A stretch of DNA of 34,315 nucleotides from Vibrio zhanjiangensis (lineage in GTDB: Bacteria > Pseudomonadota > Gammaproteobacteria > Enterobacterales > Vibrionaceae). Location of the stretch: contig NZ_BSPW01000088.1 of the NCBI RefSeq assembly GCF_030161235.1, positions 1-34,315 on the forward strand, given 5' to 3'. The notes beneath the pieces are model-generated. The model ran no database searches and had not been told where the DNA came from. It saw nothing but the letters and a program-made list of their open reading frames with translations. Below are positions 1-7,773 of this stretch, in pieces; the stretch's first letter is position 1, and each line of letters opens with the position of its first letter. A program made the translations under genes and the position numbers.

Positions 1-60
1 TTCGAACCTTCGACCGCCTGGTTCGTAGCCAGGTACTCTATCCAGCTGAGCTACGAGCGC
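1..60 (-). tRNA. tRNA-Arg (ACG), partial at the window edge
   Basis: These 60 bases are identical to the 5' 60 bases of the complete tRNA-Arg at 229-305. The 3' 17 bases, including most of the T-arm 3' side, the acceptor 3' side and CCA, lie outside the window. The anticodon loop reads CTACGAA, giving anticodon ACG, which is normally edited to ICG and reads CGU/CGC/CGA. It is the most distal visible member of the array. Confidence 0.93.
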
Positions 61-114
61 GCTGAGTTTGATATTGAACCAACAATATCAGGAACCGGAA
101 TCCCCAAATGAGAG

Positions 115-191
115 TGGCGCGTCCTGGAGGATTCGAACCTCCGACCGCCTGGTTCGTAGCCAGGTACTCTATCCAGCTGAGCTAAGGACGC
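115..191 (-). tRNA. tRNA-Arg (ACG), GCGTCCT acceptor type
   Basis: A complete 77-nt tRNA on the minus strand with genomically encoded CCA. The acceptor arm is GCGTCCT paired with AGGACGC, the anticodon loop is CTACGAA, and the T-loop has GTTCGAATC. The D-arm and anticodon arm match the other Arg copies, but the acceptor stem and part of the T-stem differ from the copies at 229-305 and 631-707. It is separated from neighbouring tRNAs by 54 and 37 bases. Confidence 0.96.
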
Positions 192-228
192 ACGGGAGAC
201 TAATAAAGTTCTATTAGACTTAAAATAA

Positions 229-305
229 TGGCGCGCTCGGAAGGATTCGAACCTTCGACCGCCTGGTTCGTAGCCAGGTACTCTATCCAGCTGAGCTACG
301 AGCGC
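229..305 (-). tRNA. tRNA-Arg (ACG), GCGCTCG acceptor type
   Basis: A complete 77-nt tRNA with encoded CCA, acceptor arm GCGCTCG/CGAGCGC, anticodon ACG in the loop CTACGAA, and a T-loop of GTTCGAATC. The same sequence occurs at 631-707 and in part at 1-60. Confidence 0.97.
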
Positions 306-359
306 GCTAAGTTTGATATTGAAACAACAATATCAGGAACCGAAATCCCCAAATGAGAG

Positions 360-436
360 TGGCGCGTCCTGGAGGATTCGAACCTCCGACCGCCTGGTTC
401 GTAGCCAGGTACTCTATCCAGCTGAGCTAAGGACGC
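360..436 (-). tRNA. tRNA-Arg (ACG), GCGTCCT acceptor type
   Basis: A complete 77-nt copy matching the tRNA at 115-191, with acceptor GCGTCCT/AGGACGC, anticodon ACG and encoded CCA. It follows the tRNA-Ser at 517-609 in transcription order, after an 80-base spacer that is the longest in the array. Confidence 0.96.
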
Positions 437-516
437 ACTGATTTCCTAAAGCAAATATGTGAAGCATATCACTTTAAGTTTTGTTTAAAACAAAAAATTG
501 ACACTAGGCCAACTAA

Positions 517-609
517 TGGCGGTGAGGGAGGGATTCGAACCCTCGATGCGGCTACAAACCGCATACTCCCTTAGCAGGGGAGCGCCTTCAGCCTCTCGGC
601 CACCTCACC
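517..609 (-). tRNA. tRNA-Ser (GCT)
   Basis: A 93-nt class II tRNA with a long variable arm, acceptor GGTGAGG, anticodon loop CTGCTAA (anticodon GCT, reading AGC/AGU) and encoded CCA. It appears identical to the copy at 753-845. Confidence 0.97.
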
Positions 610-630
610 GATTTATTCCTTGGTAAGGAA

Positions 631-707
631 TGGCGCGCTCGGAAGGATTCGAACCTTCGACCGCCTGGTTCGTAGCCAGGTACTCTATCCAGCTGAGCTA
701 CGAGCGC
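631..707 (-). tRNA. tRNA-Arg (ACG), GCGCTCG acceptor type
   Basis: A complete 77-nt tRNA matching the copy at 229-305, with encoded CCA and anticodon ACG. It lies between the two tRNA-Ser genes, 21 and 45 bases from them, so the promoter-proximal part of the array reads Ser-Arg-Ser-Arg. Confidence 0.97.
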
Positions 708-752
708 GCAATGATACTTGTTTTAAACCGCTCAGTTAAGAGCTTTGCAAGA

Positions 753-845
753 TGGCGGTGAGGGAGGGATTCGAACCCTCGATGCGGCTACAAACCGCAT
801 ACTCCCTTAGCAGGGGAGCGCCTTCAGCCTCTCGGCCACCTCACC
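753..845 (-). tRNA. tRNA-Ser (GCT), promoter-proximal
   Basis: A 93-nt class II tRNA like the one at 517-609, with anticodon GCT, long variable arm and encoded CCA. It is the first gene of the minus-strand tRNA array, starting 16 bases downstream of the -10 element at 861-866. Confidence 0.97.
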
Positions 846-860
846 GTCTTGCGGAGGCAC

Positions 861-888
861 ATATTACGATTTACCAAAGATATGTCAA
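861..888 (-). promoter_or_regulatory. Promoter of the tRNA-Ser/Arg operon
   Basis: On the minus strand a perfect -35 TTGACA (883-888) is followed by a 16-base spacer and TAATAT (861-866). The next bases, GTGCCTCCGC, form a GC-rich discriminator like those of stringently controlled stable-RNA promoters. The first tRNA begins at 845, giving a very short 5' leader. Stringent control is an inference from the discriminator. Confidence 0.78.
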
Positions 889-992
889 ACGTTTTCTTGG
901 TAAAAACCATAAAAAATTGACTAAGCGTCGTCAATTTAATCAAAGCGATGCTAATTCACTCTTTTTGCTAAAAATGCTTATATTAATAACAT

Positions 993-1018
993 AAAAAAGG
1001 CCAACGTATCGTCGGCCT
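993..1018 (-). terminator. Rho-independent terminator of csrA
   Basis: On the minus strand AGGCCGACG and CGTTGGCCT pair around a three-base loop, with one A.C mismatch, and are followed by six Ts. It lies 11 bases after the csrA stop codon and separates csrA from the tRNA promoter. The plus strand also has a T-rich tail, but no gene there needs it. Confidence 0.85.
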
Positions 1019-1028
1019 ATTTTTCTTA

Positions 1029-1226
1029 TTAGTAATTACCCGAAGTAGTATTACCATTACCTTTTTCAGCTTGAATGCGCATGTAAATTTCTTCACGGTG
1101 AACAGACACTTCTTTAGGTGCATTTACACCAATACGAACCTGATTACCTTTTACGCCAAGTACAGTGACTGTGACTTCATCGCCGATCATGAGTGTTTCG
1201 CCAACGCGGCGAGTTAAAATTAGCAT
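1029..1226 (-). CDS. csrA: Carbon storage regulator CsrA
   Basis: This 65-residue protein is the global post-transcriptional regulator CsrA (RsmA). It binds GGA motifs in mRNA leaders as a homodimer and controls translation and stability of carbon-metabolism, motility and virulence transcripts. The N-terminus MLILTRRVGE and the VSVHREEIY segment are classic. L4 and R44, the key RNA-contact residues in the family, are present. The short C-terminal tail after residue 55 is Gly/Asn/Thr-rich and variable in the family. The ATG at 1226 is preceded by AAGGAG with good spacing. The gene lies between lysC and the tRNA array and has its own terminator and a plausible promoter. Identification is secure. 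Confidence 0.98.
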   Translation of the reverse strand: MLILTRRVGETLMIGDEVTVTVLGVKGNQVRIGVNAPKEVSVHREEIYMRIQAEKGNGNTTSGNY

Positions 1227-1284
1227 TCTGTGCTCCTTGAGTAATCTCTGATTTTTCTTGCTATGAAGCTATTATCCAACAAAA

Positions 1285-1312
1285 GTTATATTTTCGTAAA
1301 CTTTATTCTCAA
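1285..1312 (-). promoter_or_regulatory. Candidate sigma-70 promoter of csrA
   Basis: On the minus strand TTGAGA (1307-1312) and TATAAC (1285-1290) are separated by 16 bases, placing a start site about 50 bases upstream of the csrA ATG. The -35 element begins just after the lysC stop codon, so csrA can be expressed independently of lysC. Read by eye only. Confidence 0.5.
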
Positions 1313-1318
1313 ACTTGG

Positions 1319-2506
1319 TCAACCAGAATAAGCCAGTTTTGACTGATAGTTAATCGCTTGCGCTGAGACAAAGTATGCATGATGCAATATGTTCGCCGCT
1401 TTGTCGATGTTTTCTGGGGGTAATATCCAAGTCAAGGATTGTGGGTTGATATCACAATGCATCGCATTAATGCCTTGATCATTCAACAATACATGAGTCA
1501 ATTCAGTCAATTCGGCAAGATGTCGGCCAACCAAGGTTAATAAGCTAACCTTTTTGCTAGTGCCTATTTTGTCACCCAAAGTTAATTCCAACTTTGCATA
1601 GACTTCGTCTTTTACAACAATGGTAACCCTGCCTTTGCTTTCCATCACAGCCCAAATCTGAACTCCTAACATGTGGCTTTGCCTCTCAAAACTGAGGTAC
1701 CCATCACTGGCTACCGTCAAGCAACGCATATCGCGCTGAAGAGCAAGGCCACAAATCGATTGCAAAGGCTCACTGCCTTTCACTAAACTGCCGACAGAAG
1801 AACTGAATGTCGATAAAACTCGCAAAGGGACGTTGTTTTGCCAAGCGTATTGTACCGAAGGCAAATGAAGCACTTTTGCACCTTTGCTGGCCATCTCTTC
1901 CATTGATGCGAAATCAATAACATCAATTTTTTTAGCATCTGGAACCACGCGAGGATCACAGGTGTAAATACCATCAACATCAGTAAATATTTGACATTCA
2001 TCCGCTTGGAGTTTCCCCGCAAGAGTTACCGCGCTCGTATCAGAACCGCCCCTCCCCAAGGTGGTGATGTCCCCACTCTCATTAACCCCTTGAAAGCCTG
2101 CTACTATCACGATTAAGTCCTGAGCTAGCAGTGCCTCAATGGCGGAGGTGTCAATGTCAATAATCGTTGCATCATTATGCTGATGATCAGTAACAATATT
2201 CGCTTGCGCCCCGGTCAGCGAGCGCGCTGGGTAACCTTGTTTATTCAAGGCTATTGCCAGTAGTGCCATCGATACTTGTTCACCCGCAGAAAGCAAAACA
2301 TCGAGTTCTCTCGCTGTGGGTACACTGTCTATTTGTTTGGCTAAATCCATCAGCCGGTTCGTCTCTCCTGACATCGCCGATACGACAACAACAACTTGAT
2401 TACCATCATCTTTTGCCTTAATGATGTGCTCGGCTACTTTGTGGATATTTTCAATAGATCCAACAGAAGTTCCACCGAACTTTTGCACGATAAGGGGATG
2501 TTTCAC
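1319..2506 (-). CDS. lysC: Aspartate kinase (monofunctional, ACT-containing)
   Basis: Aspartokinase phosphorylates L-aspartate with ATP, the first step to lysine, threonine, methionine and diaminopimelate. The 395-residue protein opens with the kinase signature KFGGTSVG (residues 9-16) and contains the TLGRGGSDTSA substrate-binding segment. Its C-terminal third, from about residue 260, fits the two ACT regulatory domains, so it is a stand-alone kinase rather than a fusion with homoserine dehydrogenase. The start is GTG at 2506, preceded by GGAAGG, and the protein begins MKHPLIVQ. It lies between alaS and csrA as in vibrios. The gene name is the usual one for this locus; which amino acid inhibits the enzyme cannot be read here. 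Confidence 0.93.
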   Translation of the reverse strand: MKHPLIVQKFGGTSVGSIENIHKVAEHIIKAKDDGNQVVVVVSAMSGETNRLMDLAKQIDSVPTARELDVLLSAGEQVSMALLAIALNKQGYPARSLTGAQANIVTDHQHNDATIIDIDTSAIEALLAQDLIVIVAGFQGVNESGDITTLGRGGSDTSAVTLAGKLQADECQIFTDVDGIYTCDPRVVPDAKKIDVIDFASMEEMASKGAKVLHLPSVQYAWQNNVPLRVLSTFSSSVGSLVKGSEPLQSICGLALQRDMRCLTVASDGYLSFERQSHMLGVQIWAVMESKGRVTIVVKDEVYAKLELTLGDKIGTSKKVSLLTLVGRHLAELTELTHVLLNDQGINAMHCDINPQSLTWILPPENIDKAANILHHAYFVSAQAINYQSKLAYSG

Positions 2507-2647
2507 CAGTCTTCACCTTCCCAAGACCGCAGTCTCATTCGCACCACACCCATTGAGTATTTAATGGCTTGTGGTTGTAACTAAAAAACCAAGAGATCGT
2601 AAGCCCATCAAAATGAGCTATGAATTCATCTGGTTGACTTAAACATT

Positions 2648-2673
2648 ACGCTCAGCCAGTGATGGTTGAGCGT
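2648..2673 (-). terminator. Hairpin downstream of alaS, possible terminator
   Basis: Seven bases past the alaS stop, the minus strand has ACGCTCAACCA and TGGCTGAGCGT forming an 11-bp stem with one mismatch and a four-base loop. The following bases (AATGTTTAAG) are only weakly T-rich, so termination may be partial, or the hairpin may protect the mRNA end. Confidence 0.5.
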
Positions 2674-2680
2674 AAAAAAT

Positions 2681-5263
2681 TTATAGGCGTTCTTCTAACC
2701 AAGGTTGAATGGTCTTCATGGCATTAGGTAGCGCAGCCACGTCAGTGCCGCCAGCCTGAGCCATGTCAGGACGACCGCCCCCCTTACCACCAACTTGTTC
2801 CGATACCATTTTAACCAAATCTCCCGCCTTCACTTTGTCAACAAGGTCTTTGGTCACTCCAGCGATTAGACTTATTTTGCCATCACTAACATTGGCTAAC
2901 ATGACAACACCGCTACCCATTTGATTTTTAATGTCATCAACCATAGTACGCAAGTTTTTGCTATCAGCACCTTCCATGCCAGCAACCAACACTTTGGTGC
3001 CATTGATTTCTTGAACTTTACCCATGATGTTGGCACTTTCAGCTGCAGCTATTTTATCTTTAAGTTTTTGCAGCTCTTTCTCTAACGCTTTGGCTTTAAC
3101 CGCAGACTCCACAAGCTTGGCTTCGTATTTTGCTTGTTGTGTTTCGATTGCATCAAGTGCTGCTTCACCCGTTACAGCTTCGATACGACGAATACCTGCG
3201 GCAATGCCACCTTCCGATGTAATTTTGAACAGACCAATGTCGCCTGTATTTGAGGCGTGAATCCCACCGCACAATTCGGTTGAAAAGTCTCCCATAGAAA
3301 GAACACGAACTTCATCATCGTATTTCTCGCCAAACAAGGCCATCGCTCCTTTCTGCTTAGCCGACTCTATATCCATGATTTGGGTTTCAATCACATGGTT
3401 ATGGCGAATCTGAGCATTGACCAAACGTTCTACCTCTCTAAGTTCAGCGGGTGTTACCGCCTCTAAGTGAGAAAAGTCGAAGCGTAAGTTTTCAGGCCTA
3501 ACCAAAGAGCCTTTCTGTGTAACATGATCACCCAATACTTGACGAAGCGCGGCATGTAACAAATGCGTGGCTGAGTGGTTTAACGAGATCGCAGCTCGGC
3601 GCTTTGCGTCAACTAAAGCTTGAACTTCATCACCTTTGGCTAGAACACCTTCGGCCAATACACCATGGTGTGCGATAGCATTTCCGAGTTTCTGTGTATC
3701 TTCGACCTTAAAAAGCCCCGACTGTGTTTTAAGCATCCCAGTGTCACCACATTGACCGCCAGATTCTGCATAGAAAGGCGTTTCATCCAGGATCAAAATC
3801 GCTTTATTACCCGCCGATAGTGACTCAGTGGCTTCACCGTCAAGGAAGATTTCAGTAATTTGACTATTACCTTGTGTAGCTCCATAACCACAGAAATCAG
3901 AATGGGCCTGAGTTTTGATTGTCGCATTGTAGTCTGTACCAAACTGACCTGCTTCACGAGCACGCTGGCGCTGCGCTTCCATCGCTTGCTCAAAACCCTG
4001 CTCATCGATCGAGAATTCACGCTCTCGAGCAACATCATTGGTGAGATCAGCTGGGAAACCGTAGGTGTCATAAAGTTTGAAGACGGTTTCACCGTCCAGT
4101 ACTTTGCCTTCGAGGTTATCCAAAGCTTCAGTAAGAATCGCCATACCACGCTCTAGAGTGCGGCTAAAGTTTTCTTCCTCAATGCGCAGGACTTTTTCAA
4201 CCATCGCCTGTTGCTTCTTAAGCTCTTCACCAGCCGTCCCCATCACTTCAGCCAAAACACCAACGAGCTTATGGAAAAAGACGCCCTTAGCACCAAGCTT
4301 ATTACCATGGCGCACGGCACGACGTATGATTCGGCGTAAAACATAGCCACGACCTTCATTGGAAGGCATCACGCCATCGACAATCAAAAATGAACATGAA
4401 CGAATATGATCGGCAATCACTCTAAGCGATTGGTTAGAAAGGTCTTGATATCCTATCGTCTGCGCCGCCGCTTGGATCAGCTTTTGGAATACATCGATTT
4501 CGTAGTTTGAATGAACGCCTTGCATAATCGCGGATATACGCTCGATGCCCATCCCTGTGTCAACGGCAGGCTTAGGTAACGAGTCCATGGTGCCGTCGGC
4601 ATGACGGTTAAACTGCATGAATACGTTGTTCCAGATCTCAATAAAACGATCACCATCTTCTTCTGGAGTTCCTGGACGGCCGCCCCAAATGTGCTCCCCG
4701 TGATCATAAAAGATCTCGGTACATGGACCACAAGGACCTGTATCACCCATGGTCCAGAAGTTATCAGACTCATATTGTTTACCGCCTTTTTTATCACCAA
4801 TCCGTACAATACGATCAGCAGGAACGCCAACTTGTTTGTTCCATATTTCAAACGCTTCATCATCTGTTTCATAAACAGTCACTAAAAGACGATCTTTCGG
4901 TAGTTTTAATACTTCGGTTAAAAATTCCCATGCATACGCGATGGCATCTTCTTTGAAGTAATCGCCAAAACTGAAGTTACCGAGCATTTCGAAGAAAGTA
5001 TGATGACGTGCAGTAAAGCCTACATTTTCTAGGTCATTGTGTTTGCCACCAGCACGTACACAACGCTGAGCCGTAGTTGCACGAGTATAGGCGCGTTTCT
5101 CTGCACCTAAAAAGCAATCTTTAAATTGGTTCATACCTGCATTAGTAAACAGCAGGGTTGGATCATTGTGTGGGACCAAAGATGAACTCTCTACAATTTG
5201 GTGTCCCTTGCTTTCAAAGAACTTGAGGAACGCATTACGAACCTCGTCAGTGCTCATGTACAT
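2681..5263 (-). CDS. alaS: Alanine--tRNA ligase
   Basis: Alanyl-tRNA synthetase charges tRNA-Ala and hydrolyses mischarged Ser- and Gly-tRNA-Ala. The 860-residue length and the N-terminal segment with SSSLVPHNDPTLLFTNAGMN are typical of class II AlaRS. The order is catalytic domain (about 1-240), tRNA-recognition region, editing domain with HSATHLLH and CGGIH (the HxxxH and CxxxH zinc ligands), then the C-Ala domain with a coiled coil around 710-745 and a glycine-rich GGKGGGRPDMAQAGG near the end. The ATG at 5263 follows AGGA at 7-base spacing; a second in-frame ATG two codons later has poorer spacing. It is flanked by lysC downstream and recX upstream. Confidence 0.98.
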   Translation of the reverse strand: MYMSTDEVRNAFLKFFESKGHQIVESSSLVPHNDPTLLFTNAGMNQFKDCFLGAEKRAYTRATTAQRCVRAGGKHNDLENVGFTARHHTFFEMLGNFSFGDYFKEDAIAYAWEFLTEVLKLPKDRLLVTVYETDDEAFEIWNKQVGVPADRIVRIGDKKGGKQYESDNFWTMGDTGPCGPCTEIFYDHGEHIWGGRPGTPEEDGDRFIEIWNNVFMQFNRHADGTMDSLPKPAVDTGMGIERISAIMQGVHSNYEIDVFQKLIQAAAQTIGYQDLSNQSLRVIADHIRSCSFLIVDGVMPSNEGRGYVLRRIIRRAVRHGNKLGAKGVFFHKLVGVLAEVMGTAGEELKKQQAMVEKVLRIEEENFSRTLERGMAILTEALDNLEGKVLDGETVFKLYDTYGFPADLTNDVAREREFSIDEQGFEQAMEAQRQRAREAGQFGTDYNATIKTQAHSDFCGYGATQGNSQITEIFLDGEATESLSAGNKAILILDETPFYAESGGQCGDTGMLKTQSGLFKVEDTQKLGNAIAHHGVLAEGVLAKGDEVQALVDAKRRAAISLNHSATHLLHAALRQVLGDHVTQKGSLVRPENLRFDFSHLEAVTPAELREVERLVNAQIRHNHVIETQIMDIESAKQKGAMALFGEKYDDEVRVLSMGDFSTELCGGIHASNTGDIGLFKITSEGGIAAGIRRIEAVTGEAALDAIETQQAKYEAKLVESAVKAKALEKELQKLKDKIAAAESANIMGKVQEINGTKVLVAGMEGADSKNLRTMVDDIKNQMGSGVVMLANVSDGKISLIAGVTKDLVDKVKAGDLVKMVSEQVGGKGGGRPDMAQAGGTDVAALPNAMKTIQPWLEERL

Positions 5264-5481
5264 GCAGCGCTTCCTAGAAATAATCGAGTTAGAATTTTGC
5301 GCTATTGTAGATCATGCCAAGCGCCACGACTAGGCCCTGTTGATCTTTCACGCACTATTTTTGATCGATAAGGGGGTTCTAGGGGACAATATCTATTAGT
5401 ATGAGCAGCCTTATCCAAAAAATGTATTTAGGCTAGGATACATTGAGTCGGTGATGACTACTGGACAACATTAATCTTCAA

Positions 5482-5943
5482 TCAATCTGATTGATTATTT
5501 AGCGCATACTCTATCTGCTCAAACCTGAAACCTCGATATTGAAGAAAACGAACTTGCTTAGCGTATGCTTTGGGATCTTCTGCCTTCTGGCCTTTGAATT
5601 TTTTATCTGCCACCTGTTTTGCTCGTTCAAACCAGTCTTGCGGCTCTTCCTCCATCGCTCTATCCACCACAAAATCTGCCACTCTTTTTTGCTGTAAATC
5701 CTGGCGAATACGTAACTCACCATGGCCTTTGTAAACATGCTGACGTATTTGACTTTTGGCATAGCGGAGATCATCGAGATAATGATGATCAAGGCAAAAA
5801 TTTATCGCGTCATAAATTGCCTTTTCATCGAAACCTTTGTAAATAAGCTTTTGATAAAGTTCATACTCACCGTGATCTCTTCTGCTCAAAAGTTGGATCG
5901 CAGTGTCTTTAGCCGTTAAAGAAGGTAATACTCTTTTAAACAT
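5482..5943 (-). CDS. recX: Regulatory protein RecX
   Basis: RecX binds along RecA filaments and inhibits strand exchange, filament growth and co-protease activity. The 153-residue helical protein fits the family in length and composition (LLSRRDHGEYELYQKL near the N-terminus, followed by repeated three-helix units and DHHYLDDLRYAK). I chose ATG 5943 (MFKRVLPSL) because it has TAGGA just upstream. An upstream in-frame start at 5979 would place coding sequence inside the recA terminator hairpin. It sits directly after recA and should be expressed by partial read-through, as in Escherichia coli. Confidence 0.94.
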   Translation of the reverse strand: MFKRVLPSLTAKDTAIQLLSRRDHGEYELYQKLIYKGFDEKAIYDAINFCLDHHYLDDLRYAKSQIRQHVYKGHGELRIRQDLQQKRVADFVVDRAMEEEPQDWFERAKQVADKKFKGQKAEDPKAYAKQVRFLQYRGFRFEQIEYALNNQSD

Positions 5944-5965
5944 AGTTGTCCTAAGGGCTAATATG

Positions 5966-5992
5966 AAAAAGCCCCGCACAAATGGCAGGGCT
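5966..5992 (-). terminator. recA-recX intercistronic terminator
   Basis: On the minus strand AGCCCTGC and GCGGGGCT pair with one mismatch and are followed by TTTTTC. It lies 18 bases after the recA stop and 22 bases before the recX start. In other gammaproteobacteria such a hairpin keeps RecX at a small fraction of RecA; the same role is inferred here. Confidence 0.85.
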
Positions 5993-6010
5993 GACTCTCT
6001 ATATTTTGGG

Positions 6011-7057
6011 TTACAACTCTTCTTGCTCTGGAATTTGCTCTAACTCAACATCGTCAGCTTTGACATCTGCGGGAGAAAGCAACATATCACGCAAAGTCGC
6101 ATCAATCGTTCGAGACACGTCAACATTATCACGTAAGAATTTTGCTGCATTCGCTTTCCCTTGGCCGATTTTATCACCATTGTAGCTATACCAAGCACCA
6201 GCTTTCTCAATCAGTTTATGCTTCACACCTAAATCAATCAGCTCACCTTCACGGTTAAAGCCTTGCCCATACATAATTTGAGTTTCCGCTTGTTTAAATG
6301 GCGCTGCAATCTTGTTCTTAACCACTTTGATACGAGTTTCGTTACCAACAACTTCATCGCCCTCTTTGATCGAGCCTGTACGGCGAATATCTAGACGTAC
6401 CGAAGCATAGAATTTCAACGCATTACCACCAGTAGTGGTTTCTGGGTTACCAAACATAACCCCTATCTTCATTCGTATTTGGTTGATAAAGATACACATA
6501 CAGTTAGACTGCTTAAGGTTACCCGTCAGTTTACGCATAGCTTGCGATAACATTCGAGCCTGAAGCCCCATGTGGCTGTCACCCATCTCACCTTCAATTT
6601 CTGCTTTTGGTGTTAAAGCCGCAACGGAGTCAACGACCATAACGTCAATTGCACCAGAACGAGCCAAAGCGTCACAAATTTCAAGTGCTTGTTCACCAGT
6701 ATCTGGCTGAGACACAAGCAAGGCATCAATATCAACACCCAATTTTTTAGCATAAACAGGATCAAGAGCATGCTCCGCATCAATAAAAGCACACGTTTTT
6801 CCTTCACGTTGAGCAGCAGCAATAAGCTCAAGAGTCAGTGTGGTTTTACCTGATGACTCGGGGCCATAAATCTCAACAATACGTCCCATTGGCAGGCCGC
6901 CAGCACCTAATGCAATATCAAGAGAAAGTGAGCCAGTAGAAATGGTCTCCACATCCATAGCACGGTTGTCACCGAGACGCATGATAGAACCTTTACCGAA
7001 TTGCTTTTCAATCTGACCAAGTGCTGCTGCGAGCGCTTTCTGTTTGTTATCGTCCAT
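6011..7057 (-). CDS. recA: Recombinase RecA
   Basis: RecA forms ATP-dependent filaments on single-stranded DNA, catalyses homologous strand exchange and stimulates LexA self-cleavage. The 348-residue protein has Walker A GPESSGKTT (residues 65-73), the Walker B region IDVMVVDSVAALTP, the L2-loop segment MFGNPETTTGGNALKFYASV and an acidic C-terminal tail ending EQEEL. I set the start at ATG 7057 (MDDNKQKALAAAL), which has GGAG at 7-base spacing. The reading frame stays open 27 codons upstream, but those codons lie outside the conserved protein and lack a ribosome-binding site. A LexA-controlled promoter lies about 90 bases upstream. Confidence 0.99.
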   Translation of the reverse strand: MDDNKQKALAAALGQIEKQFGKGSIMRLGDNRAMDVETISTGSLSLDIALGAGGLPMGRIVEIYGPESSGKTTLTLELIAAAQREGKTCAFIDAEHALDPVYAKKLGVDIDALLVSQPDTGEQALEICDALARSGAIDVMVVDSVAALTPKAEIEGEMGDSHMGLQARMLSQAMRKLTGNLKQSNCMCIFINQIRMKIGVMFGNPETTTGGNALKFYASVRLDIRRTGSIKEGDEVVGNETRIKVVKNKIAAPFKQAETQIMYGQGFNREGELIDLGVKHKLIEKAGAWYSYNGDKIGQGKANAAKFLRDNVDVSRTIDATLRDMLLSPADVKADDVELEQIPEQEEL

Positions 7058-7146
7058 CACTTTCTCCACTTCACTCATCAAGTTTGTTGATGATATTTGA
7101 ATGCTTATTACTGCTTCAGAGCTATTCTGAGCCATCAATACAAATT

Positions 7147-7174
7147 ATTATACTGTTGATTCATACAGTGTCCA
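7147..7174 (-). promoter_or_regulatory. recA promoter with embedded LexA (SOS) box
   Basis: On the minus strand TGGACA (7169-7174, -35) and a perfect TATAAT (7147-7152, -10) are separated by exactly 16 bases. Those 16 bases (7153-7168) are CTGTATGAATCAACAG, a full match to the CTGT-N8-ACAG LexA consensus. LexA bound there would block RNA polymerase directly. Confidence 0.92.
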
Positions 7175-7234
7175 TAGCTGTTGATGTTTTTTTTGTATAT
7201 CACTCATATCTTATTAATTTTTGTGAAGTTAATT

Positions 7235-7714
7235 TTAACTCCTCAGTTTTTCATACAGTACTTGCAAAGCATGGATGACCGCTTGCTGTCGCACCTCAGT
7301 CCTATTTCCAGAAAAACAGCAGGTCTCCACTTTTAACCATCCTTTATCATCAGCCCAAGCAAAACATACGGTGCCGACCGGCTTTTCAACGCTACCACCA
7401 TCTGGCCCAGCGATACCACTAACAGATACGCCAATATTTGCATTGGAATGCTTGAGCGCACCTTGTACCATTTCCACCGCCGTAATCTCACTAACCGCAC
7501 CATGCGATTGAATGGTGTCTTCGGCAACCCCTAACATCTCAATTTTGGCGGTATTGCTGTAGGTAACAAAAGCGCGATCAAACCAAGCAGAGCTTCCAGG
7601 TATATCCGTGATGGCTGCAGACACACCACCTCCAGTACAAGACTCTGCCGTTGTGAGAACTAGCTTTTGAGACAATAATAAGTCTCCCATGCGTTTACTT
7701 AATGTCATACTCAA
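7235..7714 (-). CDS. pncC: Nicotinamide-nucleotide amidohydrolase PncC (CinA C-terminal type)
   Basis: PncC deamidates nicotinamide mononucleotide to nicotinate mononucleotide in NAD salvage. The protein is the stand-alone CinA C-terminal domain of about 160 residues, with the signatures TTAESCTGGGVSAAITDIPG and GVSVSGIAGPDGG that form the active-site region. The first possible start is TTG at 7714 with AGG at 7-base spacing; the ATG at 7708, two codons later, is also plausible but sits 13 bases from that AGG. It precedes recA, as in many gammaproteobacteria. Only 59 bases separate it from telA upstream, with no clear terminator, so it may be read from the five-gene operon as well. Confidence 0.92.
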   Translation of the reverse strand: MSMTLSKRMGDLLLSQKLVLTTAESCTGGGVSAAITDIPGSSAWFDRAFVTYSNTAKIEMLGVAEDTIQSHGAVSEITAVEMVQGALKHSNANIGVSVSGIAGPDGGSVEKPVGTVCFAWADDKGWLKVETCCFSGNRTEVRQQAVIHALQVLYEKLRS

Positions 7715-7773
7715 CTTATCACCTATCCATCAAAAGACTGGGCACTGCCTATCATAGCCGACGTGGTAAAAAG

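Larger units (their letters stand above)
1..437. repeat. Tandem duplication of a two-tRNA-Arg unit (245-bp period)
   Basis: Bases 1-192 recur at 246-437 with an offset of 245. Each copy holds one tRNA-Arg with a GCGCTCG acceptor arm, a 54-base spacer, and one tRNA-Arg with a GCGTCCT arm. I see only three differences between the two spacers. The spacer contains a short inverted repeat (GATATTG...CAATATC). Similarity ends just after the second tRNA of each copy. The left copy runs off the window, so the array may have more units. Confidence 0.9.

Noticed and set aside
1..437. CRISPR-like repeat array
   Set aside because: The repeats are tRNA genes with conserved spacers, not short repeats with unique spacers.
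752..994. 80-codon open frame on the plus strand across the tRNA-Ser gene
   Set aside because: It is the antisense of a tRNA gene and the tRNA operon promoter, with no ribosome-binding site and no recognisable protein.
2507..2680. Possible lysine riboswitch before lysC
   Set aside because: The gap is long enough, but I could not find the conserved lysine-riboswitch core sequences or a terminator/anti-terminator pair.
7058..7138. 27-codon N-terminal extension of recA
   Set aside because: These codons are not part of known RecA, and the ATG at 7057 has the ribosome-binding site.
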